DNA of 64,000 nt from Emcibacter sp. (lineage in GTDB: Bacteria > Pseudomonadota > Alphaproteobacteria > Sphingomonadales > Emcibacteraceae), in the NCBI GenBank assembly GCA_021741205.1, contig JAIOYI010000005.1, forward strand, positions 62,001-126,000. The letters run 5' to 3'. Position 1 is the stretch's first letter. The number at the start of each line of letters is the position of its first letter. The translations under genes and the position numbers were made by a program. Positions 33,238 through 43,147 of this stretch are shown here, in pieces. Below the pieces are notes generated by a model, which did no database searches, was not told where the DNA came from, and was given only the letters and a program-made list of their open reading frames with translations.

Positions 33238-34605
33238 ATGACGAATGATTATGAATTTATACTGAATGATAGTAAAGAGAGAGCCTTAAAATTCTTAGCG
33301 CAAGTTGACGAACGTCGAGTTTTTCCACATCAGCAGGCCATTGATGGTTTGTCGGCGTTTAATGAATCCTTACCAGAAGAAGGATTAGGGGACTTAAATA
33401 CCCTTGATTTGTTAGATAGGGTAGGGGCGCCTGCAGCGGTTGCTAATATGGGAAAGCGCTATTTTGGTTTTGTTGTGGGGGGAAGTCTGCCCGTTGCGGT
33501 TGCGGCAAACTGGCTTATGACGGCTTGGGATCAGGTGGCCTCATATCATCTGACATCTCCCATGGCGGATCGTGTAGAAAAGGTTGCAGCAGGATGGATA
33601 TTGGATATTCTTGATTTGCCTCGTGAAAGTGCGGTTGGTTTTGTGACAGGAGCAACGGTGGCCTCTTTCACAGCACTATCCGCCGCACGCCACAAAATAT
33701 TAAATGATCAAGGTTTTGATGTTGAAAATGATGGGCTTTATGGGGCACCAAAGATAACGGTTGTGGTCAGTCAAGAGGTGCATGTTACAATATTAAAAGC
33801 TCTTAGCATGCTCGGCCTTGGAAAAAATAATATTATTAGAGTACCAACGGATAATAATGGCGCTATTGATATTACGAAATTTCCTGAACTAGGGCCGAAT
33901 ACACTTGTTTGTGTACAGGCGGGCAATGTGAATAGTGGCGCTTTTGATCCTATCGATGAAATTTGCACCCTAGCTCATAAGGCAGGCGCTTGGGTGCATG
34001 TGGATGGTGCTATTGGACTTTGGGCACGCACATCAAAAAAATTAGCTGATCAGGTTAAAGGTATAGAAAAGGCGGATAGTTGGTCTACGGATGGGCATAA
34101 ATGGCTTAATGTTCCCTATGATAATGGTATTGTCATCTGTCGGCATAAGGATGCATTAAGGGGAGCAATGTCAACGGTTGCAGCCTATGTGCGAGGTGCA
34201 GAAGATGCCGCAAAGGATGTTGTGCCAGAATTTTCTCGACGTGGTCGTGGGATAGATGTGTGGGCCGCTTTGCGTTCGCTTGGACGTAAAGGCATCGGTC
34301 AAATGATTGAACGAAATTGTAATCAGGCTCGTAATCTTGCTGCGGAATTAAAAAATATAGAAAATATTTTTATCCATAATGATGTGGTTTTAAATCAAAT
34401 TGTTGTCTCTTACGGTACAGAAGATATGACGAAGACGCTCATAGACTATATGCAGCAAGAGGGAACATGTTGGTTTGGATCAACAATTTGGAAAGGTCGA
34501 GAAACATTTAGAATAAGTATTTCCTCATGGAAAACAACGGATGAGGATATAATACTGACGGCAGAGGCCTTTAGGAAGGCAGTTGCCGTTCTTGCTCAGA
34601 AATAG
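33238..34605 (+). CDS. PLP-dependent group II decarboxylase / aminotransferase-fold protein
   Basis: AWVHVDGAIGLWA and STDGHKWLNVPYDNG (PLP lysine) motifs. Confidence 0.88.
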   Translation: MTNDYEFILNDSKERALKFLAQVDERRVFPHQQAIDGLSAFNESLPEEGLGDLNTLDLLDRVGAPAAVANMGKRYFGFVVGGSLPVAVAANWLMTAWDQVASYHLTSPMADRVEKVAAGWILDILDLPRESAVGFVTGATVASFTALSAARHKILNDQGFDVENDGLYGAPKITVVVSQEVHVTILKALSMLGLGKNNIIRVPTDNNGAIDITKFPELGPNTLVCVQAGNVNSGAFDPIDEICTLAHKAGAWVHVDGAIGLWARTSKKLADQVKGIEKADSWSTDGHKWLNVPYDNGIVICRHKDALRGAMSTVAAYVRGAEDAAKDVVPEFSRRGRGIDVWAALRSLGRKGIGQMIERNCNQARNLAAELKNIENIFIHNDVVLNQIVVSYGTEDMTKTLIDYMQQEGTCWFGSTIWKGRETFRISISSWKTTDEDIILTAEAFRKAVAVLAQK

Positions 34606-34667
34606 TATGGTGGCTTGATTTTTTAGTTTAACGATATAATTTTGCTATCTATTTTTAAGAAAGATTA

Positions 34668-35141
34668 TTGAGATGGAATCATGCGGTGCCTAAACAAAAG
34701 AAGTTATTTGATATTCGGGAATGGATACCCTACCAGTTGTGGAGACTCTCAGAGGAGGCAGGCTATGTTTTGGAAGATAATTATTCTTTAAAATATAACA
34801 TCACAGGGGACAGTTGGCGTTTTATGGCAATGCTTGCCTGCTCCGCCCCCATATCGGCCAAGATACTTGGTGAACATCTTGGTATGGATCAGGTTCAGGT
34901 AACCCGTGCCCTCAGTAAACTCATTGAAAACAATTATATCAGTCGCAGAACTGACCCAAAGGATAGACGAAAAGTCATATTAAATTTAAGCAAAAGAGGT
35001 GTAGAAGTCTATCAGGAAATTGTTATGATGGCCAAGGATCTTGAACAGAAACTGATGGAAGACTTATCTTCTGAAGAACAGGAAAAATTTAGAGGAATAT
35101 TAAATCGTTTACTTGTCTCTGTTGCTACTCTTCGATCCTAA
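34668..35141 (+). CDS. MarR-family transcriptional regulator
   Basis: wHTH: ISAKILGEHLGMDQVQVTRALSKLIENNYISRRTDPKDRRKVILNLSKRG; start TTG 34668 or GTG 34686. Confidence 0.88.
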   Translation: MRWNHAVPKQKKLFDIREWIPYQLWRLSEEAGYVLEDNYSLKYNITGDSWRFMAMLACSAPISAKILGEHLGMDQVQVTRALSKLIENNYISRRTDPKDRRKVILNLSKRGVEVYQEIVMMAKDLEQKLMEDLSSEEQEKFRGILNRLLVSVATLRS

Positions 35142-36343
35142 TCCTTTAGTACATCGGCGATCTGATCAACCATCCAGTCAATATCTTGCTTATCAATAAT
35201 CAAGGGTGGGGCAAGACGGATGACATGGTCATGGGTTTCCTTACACAACAAACCTTTCTTCATCAACGCCTCGCAATAGGCGCGAGCACCACCCAGTGAT
35301 TTGTCCAATTCAATACCAATGAATAAACCCTTTCCACGAATTTCAATAATTTTATTGGATTGAATAAGTTCCAGTTTACGGAGCAAATAATCGCCTAATA
35401 TGTGAGAACGTTCAGCAAGGTTTTCGTCCAAAATAACATTCAAGGCGGCAAGTCCTATGGCGGCTCCTAAGGGATTACCACCAAAAGTGCTGCCATGAAT
35501 GCCGGGGGTAAAGACATCCATAATTTCTTTTGAAGCAAGAATGGCCGATACAGGGTATACGCCACCACTTAGAGCCTTTCCTACAATCAGAATATCAGGG
35601 GATGCATTTTTTTCATGCTGGAAACAGAATAATTTCCCCGTGCGGCCAAGTCCAGTCTGAATTTCGTCAAGGATAAATAATATGTTATTTTCGGTGCATA
35701 TTTTTTTTGTTCTTGTCAGATAGTCATGATCAGGAACAATGATCCCCGCCTCACCCTGTATGGGTTCCATAATAAGCGCCACCGTATTGGACGTTATGGC
35801 CTTTTCTAGAGCTGTGGTATCATTATAATCAATAAGTTTAAAACCGTCAGTGAAGGGGCCAAAATTATTGCGATATTCAGCTTCTGACGACATGCTGATG
35901 GCGGTAATGGTACGGCCATGGAAATTATTTTTAACGACGATAATTTCTGCTTTGTTGTCTTTAACGCCTTTGATTTCATATCCCCATTTACGGGCGGCTT
36001 TGATCGCTGTTTCAACGGCTTCGGCTCCTGTATTCATGGGAAGTGCCATGTCCATTCTGGCCATGTGGCATAATTTATCCAAAAATTTTCCCATTTGATC
36101 ATTATGAAACGCCCGTGAGGTTAGTGTTATTTTTTCGGCCTGCTCCATCATGGCGGCAATGATTTTTGGATGACAATGTCCCTGATTTACAGCCGAATAG
36201 GCGCTTAAACAATCGAGATATTTGTTGCCTTCTGTGTCCCATACCCATATACCGCGCCCCTTTGTGAGGACTATGGGGAGAGGGTTATAGTTATGGGCGC
36301 TTCGACTGTTGGTTTGGTCTATAATTTGTTGTTGTAGAGACAT
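35138..36343 (-). CDS. rocD: Ornithine aminotransferase
   Basis: NYNPLPIVLTKGRGIWVWDTEGNKYLDCLSAYSAVNQGHCHPKI; GEAGIIVPD; DEIQTGLGRTG. Confidence 0.93.
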   Translation of the reverse strand: MSLQQQIIDQTNSRSAHNYNPLPIVLTKGRGIWVWDTEGNKYLDCLSAYSAVNQGHCHPKIIAAMMEQAEKITLTSRAFHNDQMGKFLDKLCHMARMDMALPMNTGAEAVETAIKAARKWGYEIKGVKDNKAEIIVVKNNFHGRTITAISMSSEAEYRNNFGPFTDGFKLIDYNDTTALEKAITSNTVALIMEPIQGEAGIIVPDHDYLTRTKKICTENNILFILDEIQTGLGRTGKLFCFQHEKNASPDILIVGKALSGGVYPVSAILASKEIMDVFTPGIHGSTFGGNPLGAAIGLAALNVILDENLAERSHILGDYLLRKLELIQSNKIIEIRGKGLFIGIELDKSLGGARAYCEALMKKGLLCKETHDHVIRLAPPLIIDKQDIDWMVDQIADVLKD

Positions 36344-36347
36344 AATG

Positions 36348-37283
36348 TTATTTTCTTATGGGTTTTTGAGGATTGGGGAAAATCTGGCGACCAAATAGGC
36401 TTGCGGCCAGTTCAACAGAAAGCCTTGCCGTGCCATTTTGAAAATCTAGGGCAGGGTTGATTTCCATAAGATCAAGAGATATCATACGCTGTGAATCATG
36501 GATCATTTCCATGCATAATTGTGCTTCTCTGTATGTCAGTCCTCCAGGGATCGTTGTACCAACGCCCGGTGCTATAGTGGGGTCAAGGCTGTCCACGTCA
36601 AAGCTCACATGAATATAGGCATCCTTTGCTTTTACCTCTTCCAATATTTGATGCATGGTTTCTCGCATGCCTATTTCATCAATACGGCGCATGTCGTATG
36701 TGACGATACCGGCATCCATAACCAGTTGTTTCTCAGCCAGATCTACAGAACGAATGCCAACCTGATAAATATCAGAAGCTTGAACCATAGGAATCGCATG
36801 GCCAATGGAAAGAAGCTCTTTTGGCCCCTTTCCCGCCACAACGGCGACGGGCATTCCGTGAATATTTCCAGATGGGCTCGTCACGCAGGTGTTAAAGTCG
36901 GAATGGGCATCAATCCATATAACACAAAGCTTTTTCTTGCGCTCATGACAAAAACGGGCAACAGCAGCGATGGACCCTATGGACATGGCATGATCCCCCC
37001 CTAACATAATGGGGAAATTACCTTCACTTATTTCGTGGAAAACAGTTTCCTGAATATTCATACACCATATCAAATTCTCTCTTAGGTGACGATAGCCATT
37101 TTCTGTCATACGTTCGGGGTTTTTGGGGCCAAATAAATTTCCCGTATCCGTAACATTAAATCCAAGTTTTTTAAGTTCACGGGCAATACCTGCTACACGC
37201 AATGCCTCGGGCCCCATAGAGGCTCCTCTATGTCCAGCACCAACGTCACTTGGCACGCCAATTAGAGAAATATTTTTATTCAT
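36348..37283 (-). CDS. rocF: Arginase
   Basis: LGGDHAMSIGS, WIDAHSDFNT, SFDVDSLDPTIAPGVGT metal-binding motifs. Confidence 0.93.
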   Translation of the reverse strand: MNKNISLIGVPSDVGAGHRGASMGPEALRVAGIARELKKLGFNVTDTGNLFGPKNPERMTENGYRHLRENLIWCMNIQETVFHEISEGNFPIMLGGDHAMSIGSIAAVARFCHERKKKLCVIWIDAHSDFNTCVTSPSGNIHGMPVAVVAGKGPKELLSIGHAIPMVQASDIYQVGIRSVDLAEKQLVMDAGIVTYDMRRIDEIGMRETMHQILEEVKAKDAYIHVSFDVDSLDPTIAPGVGTTIPGGLTYREAQLCMEMIHDSQRMISLDLMEINPALDFQNGTARLSVELAASLFGRQIFPNPQKPIRK

Positions 37284-37480
37284 ATTATTAGCCCTTGTAT
37301 ATTTTTTGTCTTTATTACGTGTATTTATGTGTAGTTTGGCATGAATTAAGACAAATGAAATATCGAATATTAATAATATGCCGAATATTATGCGGAGAAC
37401 TTGATTATTGTGATATATTGTTTTAAATTGTTAGAAAATAATAAGTTAGGGTTGAAATTTAATCACGGAGTGTCATTAAA

Positions 37481-37966
37481 ATGACAAAGAAAAGAGCAAT
37501 AGACCGCATTGATCTGAAGATACTTTCAATATTACAGGACAAAGCCAGAATGACCAATCATGATTTATCTAGTGAGGTTAATCTTTCGCCGAGTTCTTGT
37601 TTGCAACGTGTTCGTCGATTGGAAGAGGAGGGCTATATTGATCGATATATGGCGGTCATTAATCTTAATAAAATTTGTCGTACGGTAGCGGTTTTGCTTA
37701 CGGTTAGTCTGCATGATCATAGCAATGCCAATTTTAAGGCCTTTGAAAAATTGATTAATGATTTTTCGGAGATTGCGGAATGTTTCACGGTTAGTGGTAA
37801 TTTTGATTATTTTCTTAGGGTCGTGTGCCCTGACATGGACAGTTATTTAAAACTGAATGATAAAATAATTGAAAGCATGAAAGATGTTGCCAATATTAGC
37901 AGTCATGTGATCCTCTCGAATAGTAAAAATTTCAGAGGCTATGATCTCGATCAGCTTATAGACTAG
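37481..37966 (+). CDS. Lrp/AsnC-family transcriptional regulator
   Basis: IDRIDLKILSILQDKARMTNHDLSSEVNLSPSSCLQRVRRLEEEGYIDRYMAVINL. Confidence 0.92.
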   Translation: MTKKRAIDRIDLKILSILQDKARMTNHDLSSEVNLSPSSCLQRVRRLEEEGYIDRYMAVINLNKICRTVAVLLTVSLHDHSNANFKAFEKLINDFSEIAECFTVSGNFDYFLRVVCPDMDSYLKLNDKIIESMKDVANISSHVILSNSKNFRGYDLDQLID

Positions 37967-38041
37967 TTTTATCGTTATTAAGCTTGTAAGAATTTGGAAT
38001 ATTCCTATATTTAATGGAAAATATTGACCAATGGGAATAAT

Positions 38042-39211
38042 ATGATCAAAGCGAGCCAATTTATCCGTGATTTCTTTCGTCAAGAATCTGTGGCAGGGCT
38101 TATTTTAATGATGACGGCCTTATTGGCTATTTTAATTTCAAATTCACCGTTACGACCCATTTATGAATTGTTATTAAATACACCCGTTGCTGTCCAAATT
38201 GGGGCGTTGGAGATTGCGAAACCTCTTCTTCTTTGGGTGAATGATGGTTTGATGGCTGTTTTCTTCTTTCTGGTTGGGCTTGAACTTAAAAGAGAGTTTC
38301 TGACAGGAGAATTAAGCAGTCCAGAAAAAATAATTTTGCCTGCGGTCGGTGCTGTTGGGGGTATGTTTTTTCCTGCTCTTATCTATTTATTCTTTAATCA
38401 AAATGATGCAACGGCACTTAAGGGATGGGCGATCCCAGCGGCAACTGATATTGCCTTTGTTCTTGGTATATTGGCTCTGCTTGGCAGTCGTGTCCCCATC
38501 GGGCTTAAAATTTTTCTCACATCTCTTGCTATATTTGACGATATTGGGGCGATCATTATTATCGCAATTTTTTATACCAGTAAGATATCATTAACGGCGC
38601 TCTTAATCGCGACTTGTTCAATTGTTATTTTGGCACTCATGAATAGGCAGGGTGTAGTTTCCAAAAGCATTTATATTATTGTAGGAATTGTGATGTGGGT
38701 TGCACTTTTGAAGTCTGGTGTTCATGCGACCTTAGCAGGTGTTGTTCTCGCCTTTTTCATTCCCATGAAGGATAAATCCAATCCGAGGCAATCACCGCTG
38801 CTGGAACTTGAACATGACCTCCATGGCGCTGTTGCTTATATCATTCTTCCTGTATTTGCTTTTTGTAATGCGGGTATTTATTTTGGTGATATCACTATGC
38901 AGGATATGGTTCATCCTATAACGCTTGGCATTGCATCAGGCTTATTTATCGGCAAGCAAATTGGGGTTTTTGGTTTGTGCTTTGTTGCAATTAAACTTGG
39001 CTTATGTCGATTGCCCGATAATATGGGATGGTTGCAACTCTACGGAGCCTCTATTCTTTGTGGTGTTGGTTTTACCATGAGCCTTTTTATTGGATCTCTT
39101 GCTTTTGAAGAGACAGGCGTAAATCTTTTATTCGATGAAAGAATTGGTATTCTTATTGGCTCGATCCTTTCTGGTGTATTTGGGTATTTCTTGCTTAAAC
39201 GAAGTCTCTGA
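38042..39211 (+). CDS. nhaA: Na+/H+ antiporter NhaA
   Basis: NDGLMAVFFFLVGLELKREFLTGEL, AIPAATDIAFVLGILALLGSRVP, LAIFDDIGAIIIIAIFYT. Confidence 0.97.
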   Translation: MIKASQFIRDFFRQESVAGLILMMTALLAILISNSPLRPIYELLLNTPVAVQIGALEIAKPLLLWVNDGLMAVFFFLVGLELKREFLTGELSSPEKIILPAVGAVGGMFFPALIYLFFNQNDATALKGWAIPAATDIAFVLGILALLGSRVPIGLKIFLTSLAIFDDIGAIIIIAIFYTSKISLTALLIATCSIVILALMNRQGVVSKSIYIIVGIVMWVALLKSGVHATLAGVVLAFFIPMKDKSNPRQSPLLELEHDLHGAVAYIILPVFAFCNAGIYFGDITMQDMVHPITLGIASGLFIGKQIGVFGLCFVAIKLGLCRLPDNMGWLQLYGASILCGVGFTMSLFIGSLAFEETGVNLLFDERIGILIGSILSGVFGYFLLKRSL

Positions 39212-39315
39212 GACTGACGTTATTGTTTTATGCATAGCATCGTTATTTTGATAAATTTGCAAAACACTTACTTTTGATATACAGTTTTTGAACTAATAAC
39301 AAATGGAGAGGTTTT

Positions 39316-39696
39316 ATGAGTAACAAATATTTATATATGGTTGTGGGAGCTATTGTCATTGCTATTTGGTTTTATACGGGACAAACGGCTTATTATGGAA
39401 GTGCTACGGGTATGTCCGATGATTGGTGGTATGGTGCGATGCTAGCCATTGGATTAGGGGCAGGTTCTACGGGCGGTGTTTGCGCAGGAACGATTTTTGT
39501 TGAATCAATTAAGGGATATATTTCAACATTGATCATACTCGCTATTGTACCGCTTGTTGGATATTGTTTTTATTCGCTTGCCTTTATGCAAACGATGCCA
39601 GTACCAGAGGAATTAGGTAAGGTTGTAATCAGTATTGTGGTTAGCGGTTTCTTGACCAATATGGCACTGAGCTATTTAAGAAAAGCCAACGCATAA
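39316..39696 (+). CDS. Hypothetical membrane protein
   Basis: 126 aa with about 4 hydrophobic segments and an RBS-like ggagagg before ATG. Confidence 0.65.
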   Translation: MSNKYLYMVVGAIVIAIWFYTGQTAYYGSATGMSDDWWYGAMLAIGLGAGSTGGVCAGTIFVESIKGYISTLIILAIVPLVGYCFYSLAFMQTMPVPEELGKVVISIVVSGFLTNMALSYLRKANA

Positions 39697-39717
39697 TCTA
39701 TTTTTTTATTTTTACGT

Positions 39718-39752
39718 AAAGCCCGAGGATTATAGTAGTCTTTGGGCTTTAT
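39718..39752. terminator. Bidirectional terminator between convergent genes
   Basis: aaagcccgagg...ctttgggctttattttt hairpin. Confidence 0.7.
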
Positions 39753-39754
39753 TT

Positions 39755-40522
39755 TTATGCTGTGGTTAGTCCACCGTCAAAGGCAAGGGCTTGACCTGTG
39801 GTAAAGCTGTTTTGATCAGAGCAAAGCCATATCATGCCATTCACAATTTCTTCTGCGCTGCCAAGTCTGCCCATGGGAATGACATGCGCCATATCTTGCT
39901 CTCTTTTTCTGCCACCCTCGCCACCAATAAGTTGATCCACCATTGGGGTATAGCAAAAGGCAGGACAGATTGCGTTAATGCGAATATTTTTTCTGGCATA
40001 TTCGAGGGCTGCTGCCTTAGTCAGGCCAATGACCGCATGTTTGCTTGCCGTATAGGCACCCGCTAAAGGCGCACCAATGAGCCCTGCAACGGAGGCAACA
40101 TTCAAAATTACCCCATGACCTTGTTTGTTCATTTGCCGCAATTCTTGCTGCATAGAAAGAAAGACACCCCGCACATTAACGGCCATAACAAAATCAAATT
40201 CTTTCAGACTTGCCTCGGCCATGCGCGCCATATTATGGGCAACACCTGCATTATTGATGGCAATATCAAGACTGCCAAAATGTGCGATACCAGCCTTTGT
40301 CATTTTTTCCACCTGATCTTCTTTGCTTACATCACAAAGTAAGGCGAGGGTGCGGTCTCCGCCGTCCCCCAGCTGTTTCATGGTTTCATCAAGACCCGCT
40401 TCATTCACATCGGATAGGACAAGTCTTGCCCCAAGTTTGCTAAATTCAAGGGCGGCAAGACGGCCAAAACCAGAACCTGCCCCCGTTATTTGCACAACTT
40501 TATTGTTGAATTTTATATTCAT
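39755..40522 (-). CDS. Short-chain dehydrogenase/reductase
   Basis: QITGAGSGFGRLAA, NNAGVAHN, YTASKHAV, INAICPAFCYTPM. Confidence 0.93.
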   Translation of the reverse strand: MNIKFNNKVVQITGAGSGFGRLAALEFSKLGARLVLSDVNEAGLDETMKQLGDGGDRTLALLCDVSKEDQVEKMTKAGIAHFGSLDIAINNAGVAHNMARMAEASLKEFDFVMAVNVRGVFLSMQQELRQMNKQGHGVILNVASVAGLIGAPLAGAYTASKHAVIGLTKAAALEYARKNIRINAICPAFCYTPMVDQLIGGEGGRKREQDMAHVIPMGRLGSAEEIVNGMIWLCSDQNSFTTGQALAFDGGLTTA

Positions 40523-40551
40523 AAAAAATCCTTATATTTTTGCTGCTCCCC

Positions 40552-41580
40552 CTATATTTTTCGCTGATCCCATAGAATAGCCATAGCCTTTTCAGCCAGA
40601 GGTCTTGTGAGTTTGCCGACCTCCTGCGCCTTCTTATTTGATGCATTGCCGTCAAGACTTCGTTTCATGACACCCTGAACAATGGCTGCAAGCCTAAAAA
40701 AGCTAAAGGCCAGATAAAAGGGCCAATGTTCAATATTTGTCCAACCCATACGATCTGCATATTCACGAACATAGGATTCTTCCGTAGGAATTCCATTCTT
40801 AATACGGTCAAACCCACCTAAACCCTTAACAATGGAGTTATGGGGCATGCGCCACTGCATAGATTGATAGGCGAGGTCAGCCAAGGGATGACCCAAGGTG
40901 GACAGTTCCCAATCCACAACCGCAATAATTTCAGGCTTTGAGGGATGAAAGATAAGATTGTCCAAACGATAGTCTCCATGGATCAGGCTAACCATACCAT
41001 CATCTGGGGGAATATTCTGGCCAACCCATGTCATTAATTGTTCCATGGGTTCGATATAATCGGTCTCGGACGCCTTATATTGTTTTGACCAACGGCTTAT
41101 TTGTCTTTCATAATAATTGCCGGGCTTGCCGTAATCCTGTAAACCCTGTTTATCCAAAACCACGGAATGAATGGCAGCAAGAACACGGTTCATTTCATGA
41201 TACATATTTGTGCGTTCTGAATTTGTCAGATCGGGCAGGGACGGATCCCAAAATATGCGACCCTCCATAAAATCCATAACGTAAAACCAGCTCCCTATTA
41301 CATCATTATCGGTGCAAAGATGCAAAGGCTTTGCCACGGGTACATCTGTGCCCAAGAGTGCCTTGGTTACCCTATATTCTCGGTCAACCGCATGGGCCGA
41401 TGGGAGCAAATTTCCCACAGGTTTGCTGCGCAGAACATATTTTCCGGATTTTGCTGTAATCCTATAGGTAGGGTTGGACTGCCCGCCTGCAAATTTCTCA
41501 ATATTTAAAGGCCCTCGAAAGTCCTCAATATGATCTGTGAGATAAGCGTTCAGTTTTTCGATGTCCATTTTATTTTCCAT
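40552..41580 (-). CDS. APH-like phosphotransferase family protein (ACAD10/11 kinase-domain type)
   Basis: FAGGQSNPTYRI, LIHGDYRLDNLIFHPSKPEIIAVVDWELSTLGHPLADLAYQ. Confidence 0.9.
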   Translation of the reverse strand: MENKMDIEKLNAYLTDHIEDFRGPLNIEKFAGGQSNPTYRITAKSGKYVLRSKPVGNLLPSAHAVDREYRVTKALLGTDVPVAKPLHLCTDNDVIGSWFYVMDFMEGRIFWDPSLPDLTNSERTNMYHEMNRVLAAIHSVVLDKQGLQDYGKPGNYYERQISRWSKQYKASETDYIEPMEQLMTWVGQNIPPDDGMVSLIHGDYRLDNLIFHPSKPEIIAVVDWELSTLGHPLADLAYQSMQWRMPHNSIVKGLGGFDRIKNGIPTEESYVREYADRMGWTNIEHWPFYLAFSFFRLAAIVQGVMKRSLDGNASNKKAQEVGKLTRPLAEKAMAILWDQRKI

Positions 41581-41858
41581 TAAAAGTATTTTACCATATG
41601 GCCACCATCAACCACAAGGGTCGTGCCATTGATGAAGGATGAGGCATCGCTGGCAAGCAACAAAAGTGGGCCATCAAGTTCATTTAACTCACCAAGCCGT
41701 CTTGCAGGAATAGTTTTGATATAGGCTTTACCCCGATCGGTATCAAAGAAATGCGCATTAATTTTGGTCTTGAAATAGCCCAGGGCTATGCTGTTGATCC
41801 TGATTGAGGCTCCTGTTATGAGGGCTATCTTACCATCTAAGCTAAATATATTCTGCAT
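41580..41858 (-). pseudogene. SDR remnant: in-frame internally deleted short-chain dehydrogenase
   Basis: 92 aa; N-terminal SLDGKIALITGAS joined directly to the C-terminal SDR region IRINSIALGYFKTKIN...LLLLASDASSFINGTTLVVDGGH; lacks NNAG and YxxxK. Confidence 0.75.
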
Positions 41859-41879
41859 GATTTTCTACCTTGATGAAGG

Positions 41880-43133
41880 TTATGACCGTAAAGGGAGTGT
41901 AAGATAGGGCAGGGTAAAGCCTTGCTTTTCTTGTGCTTTTTTGATTTCCATGCGGGCAATGCTGCGCAGATGAACCTCGTCTGGGCCATCTGCATAGCGC
42001 AGCGCACGCCCCCATGTCCAAATATCTGCAAGGGGTGTGTCGGGCGAAATGCCCATGGCACCGAATGTCTGCATGGCACGATCCGCTATGGTGGTTTGCA
42101 TTTTGGGAATGATGGCCTTGATCATGGAGATTTCTTTTCTTGCTCCCTTTGCCCCAACCTTATCAATCATGTCTGCGGTTTTCAGGACAAGCAGCCTTGC
42201 CTGATCTATTTCCATACGGGAATGGGCAATCCATTCGCTGACCGCCCCATGTTGATGCAGATATTTGCCAAAGGCTTTTCTTTCCTGCGCCCTCTCCACC
42301 ATCAAATCAAGAGCAAGTTCAGACTGCCCGATGGAGCGCATGCAATGATGAATACGGCCGGGGCCAAGGCGAGTCTGTGCCATCATAAAGCCGTCGCCTT
42401 CACCGCCAAGGATATTTGTTATAGGTACCCTCACATCTTTAAAGGTAATTTCGCAATGACCCTCAGGGGAATGGTGGTTCATGATTGTAATATTACGCTC
42501 AACCGTAACCCCCGCAGTGTCCATAGGCACAAGAATCATGCTTTGCTGACGATGAATATTTTCGTTATTGGGATCGGTTTTTCCCATGACAATCATAATT
42601 TTACAATTTGGATGTGCCGCATTTGAAATAAACCATTTACGGCCATTGATAACATAGTCATTCTTGTCACGCCTCATCACAGTTTGAATATTGGTGGCAT
42701 CAGACGAGGAAACATCGGGTTCCGTCATGGCGAATGCAGATCGGATTTTGCCGTCAAGAAGAGGAGTGAGCCAATGTTTTTTCTGTGCCTCGGTGCCAAA
42801 CATATGCAAAATTTCCATATTACCTGTGTCTGGTGCATTGCAGTTAAAAACCTCTGGTGACCATTGTACCCGCCCCATAATTTCGGCGAGCGGGGCATAG
42901 TCAAGATTGCTGAGACGAGTGCCGACCTCATCCTCTTTCAGGTGAGGCAGGAATAAATTCCATAATCCTTCAGATTTGGCGAGTTCTTTTAAATCTTCCA
43001 TAAAAGAAACCGGAAAAATACCCGCCTTTATTTCATTATGATGTTGCTGAATTCTGGGGGTTATGTGATCCCCCATAAAATTTTTCAGGCGACGACGTAA
43101 GGTTTTTACTTTCGGACTATAATCAAAATCCAT
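41880..43133 (-). CDS. Acyl-CoA dehydrogenase family protein
   Basis: AFAMTEPDVSSSDATNI, RKWFISNA, GPGRIHHCMRSIG, ERKAFGKYLHQHGAVSEWIA. Confidence 0.93.
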   Translation of the reverse strand: MDFDYSPKVKTLRRRLKNFMGDHITPRIQQHHNEIKAGIFPVSFMEDLKELAKSEGLWNLFLPHLKEDEVGTRLSNLDYAPLAEIMGRVQWSPEVFNCNAPDTGNMEILHMFGTEAQKKHWLTPLLDGKIRSAFAMTEPDVSSSDATNIQTVMRRDKNDYVINGRKWFISNAAHPNCKIMIVMGKTDPNNENIHRQQSMILVPMDTAGVTVERNITIMNHHSPEGHCEITFKDVRVPITNILGGEGDGFMMAQTRLGPGRIHHCMRSIGQSELALDLMVERAQERKAFGKYLHQHGAVSEWIAHSRMEIDQARLLVLKTADMIDKVGAKGARKEISMIKAIIPKMQTTIADRAMQTFGAMGISPDTPLADIWTWGRALRYADGPDEVHLRSIARMEIKKAQEKQGFTLPYLTLPLRS

Positions 43134-43147
43134 GGCTTTTCTCCTGA

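Noticed and set aside
35138-37966. Arginase-OAT-Lrp locus as a novel system
   Set aside because: A familiar arginine catabolism arrangement; only the operator repeat was kept as a minor finding.
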